From: Niastella vici
GTDB taxonomy: Bacteria > Bacteroidota > Bacteroidia > Chitinophagales > Chitinophagaceae
Length of the DNA stretch: 64,000 bases
Reading direction: 5' to 3'
NCBI RefSeq assembly: GCF_002077945.1
Contig: NZ_LVYD01000102.1
Location: forward strand, 310,001 to 374,000
The notes under the pieces were generated by a model. The model did no database searches and was not told where the DNA came from. It was given only the letters and a program-made list of their open reading frames with translations. Positions 19,509 through 28,331 of this stretch are shown in pieces. Each line of letters begins with the position of its first letter. Within the stretch, counting starts at the first letter, position 1. The position numbers and the translations under genes are program-made.

Positions 19509-21323
19509 CTAATATCCCGGCGCCTGCACCATTGTAAAATTCTTGTTCAATTCACTTTGCGGTACGGGAAAAATATAATATTTATCATCCCACATTCTGG
19601 TTGAAGTTCTGGTTTTTGTATAGAAAGCTGGATCCGACAAACCGGTTCCGGCAAAAACATTCATGCCGGTAAAATCGCCGCCCTGTTTGCCTTCCGCTGT
19701 ATTGGCGATCTTCCAGCGGCGTACATCAAAAAAGCGGTAACCTTCATACGCCATTTCAATACACCGCTCCAGCTGGATCTGTTTGCGCATTTCTGCCTGC
19801 GACAAACCCGCACTCAATGCAGGTATACCGCCCCGGGTGCGAATGGCATTCAAATGTACAAGGACATCCGCATTGGTGGGATCGCTTTCATTCAATGCTT
19901 CTGCATAGTTCAGATACAGTTCCGCCAAACGAATGTACATTGCCGGGCGCACAACATTACCGGCGTTGTTTGATAAATTTCTCGATGGGTTGGTATGCTT
20001 GCGCACCAGGTAACCAGTCTTTGGAAATCTTACTTCACTGCCATTGCCATTTCCCGAATTACCATCGGGCCAGTATTGCACATAGGTTTGTCCGGTCTTT
20101 GCCACAAATGGAATAGTAGCCCCATTAAATGTAATGGTATTATAAAAACGTGGTTCGCGGTTTACATACATATTCGAAGTGCCGGCTACATAATAACCCG
20201 ATTTTGCCGTAGTAGTAAAACCGCTTGCCGTATAGTTGCTGCCGGCTTCATTGATTGCTTTACCATTGATCATTCTGAACCGGTCAACCATTTCCTGGGG
20301 CACCGATAAAGCTGCAGTAGCAGCAGTTCCGTTAGCGGCGCGGGGTGCGGCATCATTCTCCCAGGTTTGATAGGCTGTAACAGCACGTGTCCATACGCCT
20401 TCAGTGCTCCAACCAGTTAAAAAAAGATCGCGGTACGAGTTGAACGCAGCAACAAACGGATCTGCATTAGTCACTTTAAAGATACTCTTCCCATTGTTTT
20501 TGGCATGTTCAATGGCCACTCTTGCCGCCTCGGCGGCTTTCGCCCATTTGCCGGCATCGTAACTGGTATTCATCAGTTGTTTGCCATCCCCATTTTTATA
20601 ATTGGCGTAATCGGGGTTGCCATTATACAATGGGCTGGCGTCAAATAACAACACCTGCGATCTTACGGCATCGATCACCAGTTTATTCACCCGGCCGGTT
20701 TGCGTGGCGTCTTCTGTGCCGGTGGCTGTTATATATTTATCGGGTACCATGTTTTGCACCGCATCCATTTCGCTCAGGATATAATCAATACATTCCTTCC
20801 AGCTGTTGCGCGGTAGCTGGTAGTCATCGTTGTATTTGCCAACTTTATCACCCACCAGAATAACAGGTCCGTACAATTTCATCAGCGTCCAGTAATAATA
20901 GGCGCGCAAGAAACGGGCTTCGCCTTTATATTGCAGCATCAATTCTTTGCCATTGGGTTCATTCAGCAGATTGGTTTCACTGTTATCGACATTTGCCATA
21001 AAAATATTGGCCATCCTGATCGCCTGGTAATTGCTTGTCCAGATATTGATGGCATTTGCTCCACTGAGAAGACCACTGGCCTGTGCTGTAGCACTGGAAG
21101 GCTCCAACTCATCGGTATACCCGGCCCAGTAGCGGGCTGAATTGGTATTTGTTGACCAGGGATCGGGTAAATAGCTGTACACCGAAGCCAGCCAGTTCTC
21201 CGTTTCCGTTTTGTCTTTAAAAATAACATCGGTTGAAACAAGATCTTTAGGAATACTGTCAAAGTATCCTTTTTTGCAGGCTGCCAGGGTGATGAGCAGC
21301 AGTATGATGAGTTTATTTTTCAT
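19509..21323 (-). CDS. RagB/SusD family nutrient uptake lipoprotein (sialidase locus)
   Basis: A 604-residue SusD-like lipoprotein: signal MKNKLIILLLITLAAC with lipobox Cys 16, then KKGYFDSIPKDLVSTDVIF. The scaffold includes GEARFLRAYYYWTLMKLYGP, and the C-terminal part has ELYLNYAEALNESDP, QIQLERCIEMAYEGYRFFDV and RRWKIAN. These are standard SusD landmarks. It follows its SusC partner by 12 bp and precedes the sialidase. The operon suggests uptake of sialylated glycans or the glycan core left after desialylation. Confidence 0.94.
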   Translation of the reverse strand: MKNKLIILLLITLAACKKGYFDSIPKDLVSTDVIFKDKTETENWLASVYSYLPDPWSTNTNSARYWAGYTDELEPSSATAQASGLLSGANAINIWTSNYQAIRMANIFMANVDNSETNLLNEPNGKELMLQYKGEARFLRAYYYWTLMKLYGPVILVGDKVGKYNDDYQLPRNSWKECIDYILSEMDAVQNMVPDKYITATGTEDATQTGRVNKLVIDAVRSQVLLFDASPLYNGNPDYANYKNGDGKQLMNTSYDAGKWAKAAEAARVAIEHAKNNGKSIFKVTNADPFVAAFNSYRDLFLTGWSTEGVWTRAVTAYQTWENDAAPRAANGTAATAALSVPQEMVDRFRMINGKAINEAGSNYTASGFTTTAKSGYYVAGTSNMYVNREPRFYNTITFNGATIPFVAKTGQTYVQYWPDGNSGNGNGSEVRFPKTGYLVRKHTNPSRNLSNNAGNVVRPAMYIRLAELYLNYAEALNESDPTNADVLVHLNAIRTRGGIPALSAGLSQAEMRKQIQLERCIEMAYEGYRFFDVRRWKIANTAEGKQGGDFTGMNVFAGTGLSDPAFYTKTRTSTRMWDDKYYIFPVPQSELNKNFTMVQAPGY

Positions 21324-21335
21324 TCTTTATTTCTT

Positions 21336-24300
21336 TTAAAAAGTCACTCTCGCGCCAAAATTGTAAGCCTTGATATTCGGATAAAATCCACCCCGGGTAA
21401 CAGTCGTGGAACTGGTGCCGGTATCGTTTAATTCAGGGTCCCAGTACTTCCAGCTTGATATCGTGTACAGGTTGGTACCATTGATAAATATCCGCAGGTT
21501 CTTTATCCGGTTCTTACGCAACATGCCGGCAGGCAGGGTATAACCCAGCTCGGCACTCTTTAACCGGATAAAATCTGCTTTATGCAACCACCAGTCGCTC
21601 ACCAGGAAGTTGGAGGTTGGATCGAGGTTACTGCTCAGGCGTGGATAGAACGGATGCGATCGGGGATTATCAGCCGTCCAACGGTCTTTAACAGCCGCAT
21701 ACAGGTTCGGACTGTTAGCCCCATTATTATAAGGGAGGGTGCCATCACCTGATCCATACAACAGCCACACCCGGCCCGTTCCCTGTATAAATGCGCCGAT
21801 ATCGAAACCTTTGTAACCAAAAGCAATGTTCATACCGTACATCATTTTGGGTGTACCGTTGGCGTCTACCCGCGATACATCAAAACTGTTAATGACCCCA
21901 TCGCCGTTCAGATCAGCATATTTGATGTCCCCTACCTGCGGCGTTCCGGTTTGTTTGGCCCATTTGTCAATTTCTTCCTGGCTTTGAAACAAGCCAACGG
22001 CTGTATACAACTCCTTGGCATCCACTTCATGGCCTTTCCATTCCATCCAGGGATAAGGTTGTGGCGCCAGTCCATCCTGCAGGTTCTTGTTCTTATTGTA
22101 AGTAAAGGTGCCGGTAAAAGTAAGCCAGGTGGTTTTTGAAAATGACCTGTTATACGACATCGTAATATCAACGCCTTTGTTCAACACCACACCAATATTG
22201 CGGATGGGGTTTACGCTGCCAAAACCGGAAATAGTGGGAATAGTGGCATCGGTACGTAAAATATCTTCTCTTCGTTCCCGGAATAATTCAACGATCAGTT
22301 TAAGATCATTGTGCAGGAAATTCATTTCAATACCGAGGTTATGCCGGTACGATGTTTCCCAACTGGCATCGGTTGCAATTTGTGATTGCGTATAACCACT
22401 GTAGTTTGGCGAAAGTGATGTTGGCGTACCGAACTGGTAAGCGCCTGAAGATTTGGTCAACAGATCGAGGTACAGGAAGCGGTTATTATTATAGCCACCG
22501 TTACCGGTAAGGCCGTAACTGTAGCGTAGTTTAAAATAAGACAACACCTCGCTCAGCGGCTTGAAGAAATTTTCACCCGAAACCACCCAGCCTATGCCAA
22601 ATGAAGGGAAGAAACCGTAACGATGAGCGGGATTTAAATTCTCGGAACCGGTATAACCAAAATTGCCTTCCGCAAAATAACGGCTCTTGAACCCATAGGT
22701 GGCGCGGCCGGTCAACCCCCGGTTGCGGTAGGGCGTAGCCGTTGAAAAGGTGGTCGCATTGCCATCCACATATTCCGACTGGTTAAACAACAACAAACCG
22801 CCCACTTCATGTTTCCGGCAAAAATTTGCCTGGTAGTTCAGCGATGCTTCGGAATACATGCGCCGGTTGGTTGACCGGTCAGATGCATACGCCAACAGAT
22901 CGTTGCTGGTATTTAACTGGCGGGTAATAAGATTGCCGTTGGCATCGCGCCCCTCTGCATAATACATGCGGGCTGCGCGCGTAGTGGCCACCGTGGTACC
23001 GGTATACACATCAAAAGAAAACACGCCTGAAATTGACAACCCTTTTATAAACATGCTGAGGTCCTGCTTTATCCTGATGTTCGGACGAATGGATGCAGAA
23101 TCATCATAACCTGATCCAAAGCCAAAAGCAAAACGGGCCGGACTGCTTCGGCCATCGGGCGTACCGGGCCATTGCCCATTGGAATATTTCGCCGGAATAA
23201 TATGCGGCGGCACTCTTAATGCCTGTTCAAACAGGTTGTTCGACACATTGGAAACGGCGCCATCGTAGGGTCCGTTCCGGCGGTAAACAATAGTAGCGAT
23301 CCCCAGATCGAGTTTGGTGGTACCGGTTACATTTACCCCAATGTTGGCTGTAAAATTATACCGGCGAAAAAACGACTTTGTATCGTAGCTGTCATCGGAG
23401 TAAGGTTTTATTAAACCGGTTTCATTGTAATAACCGGCGGAGATATAGTAATTGGCTTTGTCGGCTCCCCCGCTTACATTGAAATTGGCGCGTTGTGTTA
23501 ACCCGAAATCCCGGAAAAGCTCTTTATACCAGTTTGTATTGGGATACAGATCGGGATCAACGCCATCACGATGCAGGGCAATTCTGTCGTCGGTGTAAAA
23601 CGCATCCCGGCCACGGGTTTGCAGCGATTCGTTGTACAATTCCATCCAGGTAGGCGCATCCAGTAGTTCGGGCAGCTGAACAAATTTTGTAATGCCCTGG
23701 TTCACCTCAACATTGATCTGCGGTTTGCCGGCGGTTCCGCGTTTGGTATTGATAAGAATTACGCCATTTGCGCCTCTTGTGCCATAAACCGCCGTTGAGG
23801 TAGCATCTTTCAGTACCGTGAAGGTTTGAATATCTTCGGGGTCAACATCGTTAAAACTTCTGTCGGGTATGCCATCGATGATGATCAGTGGCGTTCTGGT
23901 GCTGGTTCCAAATGTAGAAACACCGCGTACCAGTACACTCGCATTATCGGCACCGGGCCCGCCCCCTCTTGAAGTAGTTATGATACCGGAAATTCGTCCG
24001 GCCAGCATACTGGCAATATCCCTGGCTGGTAGCTTCAGGTCCTCCGGCGTTACAGTTGCCTGCGATCCTACAACGCTCACCTTTTTTTGCTGACCATAAC
24101 CGATCACGGTCACTTCATCCATACTACCGGCAATGGGCGTCATTTTTACATTCAGATCAACGCGGTTCCTTACCGCCATTCGTTCAATACGGTAGCCGGT
24201 GTAGGTAAATTCCAGCGAATCGGCGGGATTTACGTTAATGGAATACCCGCCATTTTTGTTTGTGGCCGTAGCGATGGTCGTATGCGCAATCCGGATGCTT

Positions 24301-24458
24301 GCACCCGTTAGTGGTTTATCCATTTCATCGGTAATTTTTCCCGAAACGGTCAGTATGCGGTCCTGGGCATACGAGCCCGCAGCCAGGAGTAACAGCATAA
24401 CAAATGGCATGAGCATACGCCACCCGCCCATGCGAAATGGTGATTTCCTTAAGATCAT
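21336..24458 (-). CDS. SusC/RagA TonB-linked outer-membrane transporter (sialidase locus)
   Basis: A 1040-residue SusC-type receptor without an STN domain. A signal peptide is followed by a carboxypeptidase-regulatory-like domain (about 35-115; KPLTGASIRIAHTTIATATN). The plug starts with DEVTVIGYGQQKKVSVVGS and contains FTVLKDATSTAVYGTRGANG. The barrel ends YNFGARVTF. It heads the susC-susD-sialidase operon. No dedicated regulator sits directly upstream; the nearest candidate is the TPR/HTH protein at 14055-15761. Confidence 0.95.
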   Translation of the reverse strand: MILRKSPFRMGGWRMLMPFVMLLLLAAGSYAQDRILTVSGKITDEMDKPLTGASIRIAHTTIATATNKNGGYSINVNPADSLEFTYTGYRIERMAVRNRVDLNVKMTPIAGSMDEVTVIGYGQQKKVSVVGSQATVTPEDLKLPARDIASMLAGRISGIITTSRGGGPGADNASVLVRGVSTFGTSTRTPLIIIDGIPDRSFNDVDPEDIQTFTVLKDATSTAVYGTRGANGVILINTKRGTAGKPQINVEVNQGITKFVQLPELLDAPTWMELYNESLQTRGRDAFYTDDRIALHRDGVDPDLYPNTNWYKELFRDFGLTQRANFNVSGGADKANYYISAGYYNETGLIKPYSDDSYDTKSFFRRYNFTANIGVNVTGTTKLDLGIATIVYRRNGPYDGAVSNVSNNLFEQALRVPPHIIPAKYSNGQWPGTPDGRSSPARFAFGFGSGYDDSASIRPNIRIKQDLSMFIKGLSISGVFSFDVYTGTTVATTRAARMYYAEGRDANGNLITRQLNTSNDLLAYASDRSTNRRMYSEASLNYQANFCRKHEVGGLLLFNQSEYVDGNATTFSTATPYRNRGLTGRATYGFKSRYFAEGNFGYTGSENLNPAHRYGFFPSFGIGWVVSGENFFKPLSEVLSYFKLRYSYGLTGNGGYNNNRFLYLDLLTKSSGAYQFGTPTSLSPNYSGYTQSQIATDASWETSYRHNLGIEMNFLHNDLKLIVELFRERREDILRTDATIPTISGFGSVNPIRNIGVVLNKGVDITMSYNRSFSKTTWLTFTGTFTYNKNKNLQDGLAPQPYPWMEWKGHEVDAKELYTAVGLFQSQEEIDKWAKQTGTPQVGDIKYADLNGDGVINSFDVSRVDANGTPKMMYGMNIAFGYKGFDIGAFIQGTGRVWLLYGSGDGTLPYNNGANSPNLYAAVKDRWTADNPRSHPFYPRLSSNLDPTSNFLVSDWWLHKADFIRLKSAELGYTLPAGMLRKNRIKNLRIFINGTNLYTISSWKYWDPELNDTGTSSTTVTRGGFYPNIKAYNFGARVTF

Positions 24459-24756
24459 AAGAGTTAGTTTTTAAATGCTGGGTAATTATCTGGGTGTAGG
24501 GAAATAATGAATGCGGACAGGATAAGCCCCAATGGTGGTTTGGCTGCCACCAGGATTAGCAGTTCGGTTCATGACAAGCAGTTTTTAAAGCGTTAGTTTA
24601 TTGATATGTTCTACATAACAAAAATGGAAAGAAATTCCGGATTTCCAAAAAAAATATGTGTTACCTTTTACTTACACCCTATAAATCGCTCATTTTTAGA
24701 GAGAAAACGACAAAAATGACGGGGTTGGCGGGAATTATTATGTAGGTCTTATTAGT

Positions 24757-24871
24757 TGATTACCGGTTACCAGGATTCCCGTTACCGGGACTACACTATT
24801 AGGCAGTCTGATTATTTGCGGGAATCTCGCGGTATTGGGCCTGGCAACCGGAAACCGGTAACTTGTAACAG
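24757..24871. repeat. Dispersed inverted repeat, copy C (GGTTACCGG family)
   Basis: Left arm about 24758-24790 (TTACCGGTTACCAGGATTCC), right arm about 24841-24870 (CTGGCAACCGGAAACCGGTA). The arms are imperfect reverse complements around a 50-bp centre that contains a smaller GC-rich hairpin. It resembles copies A and B. Confidence 0.7.
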
Positions 24872-24921
24872 TATATGAACAACTCACGGTTGCTACTTTT
24901 AATACCTGGGATTTACTAACT

Positions 24922-24961
24922 AAAAAAGGGCATCATTATTTCCTTCGAAATAACGATGCCC
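24922..24961 (-). terminator. Rho-independent terminator of the 24991-25545 gene
   Basis: Read on the minus strand, a 15-bp stem with a few mismatches (GGGCATCGTTATTTC pairing with GAAATAATGATGCCC) encloses a 4-nt loop and runs into TTTTTT. It lies 30 bp beyond the stop codon. Confidence 0.9.
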
Positions 24962-24990
24962 CTATATAAGATTGTTCGCTTATCTACTTC

Positions 24991-25545
24991 TTACAGGCCA
25001 GCTTCAATATCGAATTTGATAGTGGCTTTACCAGTCAACGTAGTGGTGGTGGCGCGGCGTGTTGTACCGCTCAATTTGTAATATAAAACAGTTGAACCGA
25101 AATAATCTTTCAGGTCAACATCTTTCACGGGAATGTCGAGCGTTGTTGCATATGTTTCGGGGTTTGAAGTTAACCCGGCAAAAACAACATAATCAGGTTT
25201 GTTATTGGAAGCAATGCTGGCTTCGCAGGCTGATAAAGCACCGAAATTATCAGCTTGTGTGGCATTCGATAAGGTAAGGGTGATGCTCTTTACTTTTACT
25301 TTTTTGATACTGCCAATACCGAGGCTTGAATTTTCTTTTTTCAAAACGCTGTCAACGTTGATGCCGAATTGAAAAGAACTGAGTGTTTGGGTACCTGCCG
25401 GTTGGGGGGCAATAGAAAAATCTACATCTGCAGTTTGCAGGGGAACATTGATCGTAACAAGGTCTTTTAATTTGTTACAGGAAGGCGCAATGGTAATAAG
25501 GGCTAAAAGGGCAACGAAACCAACAGATCTGGACAAAATTTTCAT
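24991..25545 (-). CDS. Hypothetical lipoprotein
   Basis: A 184-residue predicted lipoprotein with signal MKILSRSVGFVALLALITIAPSC (Cys 23). The rest is predicted beta-rich, with alternating hydrophobic/polar strands (IKKVKVKSITLTLSN, ATTLDIPVKDVDLKDYFG), as in a single immunoglobulin-like or lipocalin-like sandwich. I do not recognise a named family. It has its own terminator and lies next to another orphan lipoprotein in the same orientation. It is probably surface or periplasmic; no function can be assigned. Confidence 0.8.
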   Translation of the reverse strand: MKILSRSVGFVALLALITIAPSCNKLKDLVTINVPLQTADVDFSIAPQPAGTQTLSSFQFGINVDSVLKKENSSLGIGSIKKVKVKSITLTLSNATQADNFGALSACEASIASNNKPDYVVFAGLTSNPETYATTLDIPVKDVDLKDYFGSTVLYYKLSGTTRRATTTTLTGKATIKFDIEAGL

Positions 25546-25761
25546 GAGTCTGATTTTGGGTTAAATTGAGGTAATAGAAACGCGCAAATATATAAAACGT
25601 GTATTATATATTATAACAATTTGGTGTGAATGTTACGTTTTTGTATGTGTATGAACGTTTGTTGTACGCGAACAATAAAATCCCGGTTAGAATTTAATTA
25701 AAAGCGCATGTATTACGCAGGTATAATTTGCCAATCTCAATTTTTTTATTAGGAAAAACAG

Positions 25762-25797
25762 AAAGGCTGCCTGCAAACAGTTGTTGCGGCAGCCTTT
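25762..25797 (-). terminator. Probable terminator of the 25824-26513 gene
   Basis: A 10-bp perfect stem (AAAGGCTGCC / GGCAGCCTTT) with a 16-nt centre that can pair further. On the minus strand it is followed by a T-rich run (CTGTTTTTCC). It lies 27 bp past the stop codon. Confidence 0.7.
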
Positions 25798-25823
25798 TAT
25801 TAACCTTAATTTCAGACACTATA

Positions 25824-26513
25824 CTATTTTTTTACCAACGGCAAATTAACGTATTGGATGAGAACGCTGTCACCAGTACCCAAACTGGATCTCAGGTCAC
25901 CATTCTTGATATTTATAGCAGGGATCTCGCTCAAAGTTGCAGCACAGTCACTGGTCTTTACTGCATAAGTCAACAACGGCGCAATATAATTAGCTCCGTT
26001 TATGAGCAATGGAGTGGTTTTGCGATAGGTGCTGCAGTTGCCATCGGGGCAATCAGTATACGGATTGTATTCCGGAATCTTATTCAATAACACAGCACAG
26101 CTTGAACCTCCGGACGGCATAGGTGAGCTGGTGTATTCTGAGATCAGGATCGTTGAATCCTTATAACCCATGATCTGCATGTTTATGCCATTATATCGTA
26201 CCCGGTTATCATTCAGGAAATCGAGCCTGGCATTGGATTCAGGAACCGGAATACTTGACACGCCCAGGTAAAAGCTGTTTTTTGCATCAGCACTTACATT
26301 ACGGTCAATGAAACTCCGTATTACTTCAGGATTATTGATCATTGTATCCCTGGTATAAATAGCGAGCTCTACAACATCCATACTTGAACCGGGATAATAC
26401 GATTCAAGAATGGTATCCGGTTTGGTGTCAACGATTGGTTTGTCATCGGTTTTAGAACACGCATTAAATAGTACACCAGACATTAACAAAGGGAGCAGGA
26501 TTTTGTACTTCAT
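25824..26513 (-). CDS. Hypothetical lipoprotein
   Basis: A 229-residue predicted lipoprotein with signal MKYKILLPLLMSGVLFNAC (Cys 19) followed by SKTDDKPIVDTKPD. It contains Cys residues in the later half (SSCAVLL, YTDCPDGNCSTY, SDCAATL) that could form disulfides. It ends in LVKK and has no motif I recognise. It lies 278 bp upstream of the other orphan lipoprotein, each gene with its own hairpin terminator, so they are probably transcribed separately. Confidence 0.8.
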   Translation of the reverse strand: MKYKILLPLLMSGVLFNACSKTDDKPIVDTKPDTILESYYPGSSMDVVELAIYTRDTMINNPEVIRSFIDRNVSADAKNSFYLGVSSIPVPESNARLDFLNDNRVRYNGINMQIMGYKDSTILISEYTSSPMPSGGSSCAVLLNKIPEYNPYTDCPDGNCSTYRKTTPLLINGANYIAPLLTYAVKTSDCAATLSEIPAINIKNGDLRSSLGTGDSVLIQYVNLPLVKK

Positions 26514-26563
26514 CTCTTTAGTATTATAGTTTTAATAGATTACGTGATTAAACTGTCCGGCAT

Positions 26564-26653
26564 GCACACACGCCGGCCATTACAGCTGCAGAACAGGCAG
26601 CTGTTTATTGTATCTTGGTTTGGTGCACACATACGCCGGCCAATACAGCCGCA
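26564..26653. repeat. Direct repeat of about 28 bp
   Basis: GCACACACGCCGGCCATTAC followed by AGCTGCA (26564-26590) recurs as GCACACATACGCCGGCCAAT followed by ACAGCCGCA (26625-26653). The two starts are 61 bp apart. It lies upstream of the 26513 lipoprotein gene. Confidence 0.7.
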
Positions 26654-27260
26654 TAGGATGCGATCCATACACATTTTCCTGGGCTAAAGCTTCGCTAATG
26701 GTGAACAATAAAGGCTATGCACCTTCCATTGGGCTCACTGTAAGGGGTTAACAACCATACCCGGTTGTTTAAAATGGGCAACTCATCGTGTTGGCAATTG
26801 AGTTGACAAGCGTTTTTTTGGCAGCTAAAAATTCTGGTGGCAATCTGGCTTATTTATTCCTGCAATCGGAGGGGATTTTGATTATCAGGGATGGCAAGTG
26901 TTTATAATTGTCAAAATTACATTACTAAGTTAACATAAACAACAGTTGATTAAACAAATTCTATACAAAGAGGGCGCTTTTCATTGAAAGGTTGCATCAC
27001 TTCTGTTGTAATCGTTTACATAAAATAGAAAAAGTTAGTCACTACCGGTAAGGGATAATTGCAACAGGACAGAGCAGGATTGTATAAAAGCAAAAACCCC
27101 TATATGGAAATACAGGAGTTCTGGATGATCATTTGTGCCCTGAATAAAAATTCATCGCTGTACGAAATATTTTTTATCACCATGCCACCAATTGACAGGT
27201 TACAGCGTCCGCAACGCAAATAAGAGATTGGGGAACCAATGGGCTAATGAAAGGAAGTTT

Positions 27261-27290
27261 TACCGGAGTATACCGGAGTATACTGGAGTA
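27261..27290. repeat. Three tandem 10-bp repeats
   Basis: TACCGGAGTA occurs twice in perfect tandem, followed by one variant TACTGGAGTA. The 10-bp period places each copy on the same DNA face. Confidence 0.85.
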
Positions 27291-27649
27291 TAGGGCAAAT
27301 AACAGGCGTTCGTTTTTAGGCCGGTGCCGGTATCGTGAACGGTGACCAATAGATAGTAATAAGAATGGTAGCAGGAAAAATGTATGCATACAGCAATCGT
27401 TTTATTTAAGCGGAATGCCGAAGCCATGCGTGAAACCGGGAATGCGCTTACAGGCGGTACTGCAAACCTGGTAGCAACCGGCTGCTTTGAGGGCTGGATT
27501 TTGGTCTTTATGGTTCAAATTTTGAGCGGTATATAAAAAATTCACGTGCGGGAGGGGTTTGAATGGTGCTATGGGAGGTTTTGGCAGGAAGACAGCCCGG
27601 CCTAATCTCTTATCGGGAGGGGAAAAAGGTTTTAATCTGATTTTTCGGG

Positions 27650-27821
27650 CGATAGCATTAAAAAAAATAGCAGGGCGATAGATTGGTTTTTGGGCTCGAT
27701 AATTACTTTTCGCCTGGTTATAATTACATATTTCCGGCTATAGCTACAAATTCATCGGTTATAACTACTTTTTGTAGGGAGATAGTTACATTTTCTCCTG
27801 TTATAGATTTTTATTTTGCTC
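27650..27821 (+). repeat. Left array of about 21-bp degenerate repeats
   Basis: Seven consecutive 20-21-bp units start at 27676, 27697, 27718, 27738, 27759, 27780 and 27801, with a longer 26-bp unit at 27650. Most begin (C/T)nATAR and carry TAC followed by a T-rich run and CC(T/G)GG-like ends, for example CGATAATTACTTTTCGCCTG. It is oriented opposite to the array at 27850-28215. Confidence 0.75.
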
Positions 27822-27849
27822 ACTAGCTTAAAATCGGGAAAAAATATTC

Positions 27850-28215
27850 TAATTGTTCCGAAAAAAATCTACAAATCATCATTTTTAAACGAATACCCGG
27901 GAAAATAAAGTTATTAAGCACCCATTTAAAGCTATTGCCGGGAAAAAAATCTATCACCTGCCGTTTTTAATCCATACCCGGGAAAAAGTAACTATCGGCC
28001 ATTGATTTTAACCTAAAAAAATCTATAACCCGCCGTTTCTAATCTATACCTCGGAAAAAGTAATTATCTCCCATCGATTTTAACCTGGCGGGGAAGAAAG
28101 ATCTATAGTCAGGGGTTCTAATCTATAAATCAGAAAAAGGTGCCTATCAGCACTGCATATAAATTCCAAGCAGGTAAAAATAATTATCACCCCCCATTTT
28201 AACTTATAGCTCGAA
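27850..28215 (-). repeat. Right array of about 21-bp degenerate repeats, inverted relative to the left array
   Basis: On the minus strand, units such as CGATAGTTACTTTTTCCCGG, TGATAGATTTTTTTCCCGGC and GATAATTACTTTTTCCGAGG recur about every 20-21 bp. They also form a 72-81-bp higher-order period (ATCTA starts at 27868, 27949, 28021 and 28101 on the plus strand). The motif is the same as in the left array but reversed. Confidence 0.7.
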
Positions 28216-28331
28216 AAAAAATTGCAAAAAAGGGTATTTTCCCCGTTTTTATGGCTGCAACTAATATTGAATTTTGTACACCATGGTTGGTAACTACCTC
28301 TTATTCTATAAAACATCCATGGTACAAAAGT

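Larger units (their letters stand above)
24459..24990. other. Intergenic region upstream of sialidase-locus susC
   Basis: This 532-bp gap should hold the minus-strand susC promoter. It also contains the copy C inverted repeat (24757-24871) and a terminator for the lipoprotein gene further right (24922-24961). I see no additional coding region. Confidence 0.5.
26514..28331. other. Long gene-free region with several repeat structures
   Basis: About 1.8 kb without a convincing gene. It holds a direct repeat at 26564-26653, a 10-bp triplet repeat at 27261-27290, and two opposed arrays of about 21-bp repeats (27650-28215) directly before the response-regulator gene. The DNA becomes strikingly AT-rich from about 27640. 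A 70-codon minus-strand frame at 27177-27389 lacks support. Confidence 0.6.

Noticed and set aside
27177-27389. 70-codon minus-strand frame starting MHTFFLLPFLLLSIGH
   Set aside because: Hydrophobic start only; it overlaps the 10-bp triplet repeat, and the remainder shows no coding character.
27650-28215. CRISPR array
   Set aside because: Repeats are degenerate, contiguous and opposed in two halves; there are no unique spacers of constant length and no cas genes.
28251-28331. N-terminal 27 residues of the response-regulator frame
   Set aside because: They precede a natural start at 28332, have no receiver homology, and are poorly coding-like.
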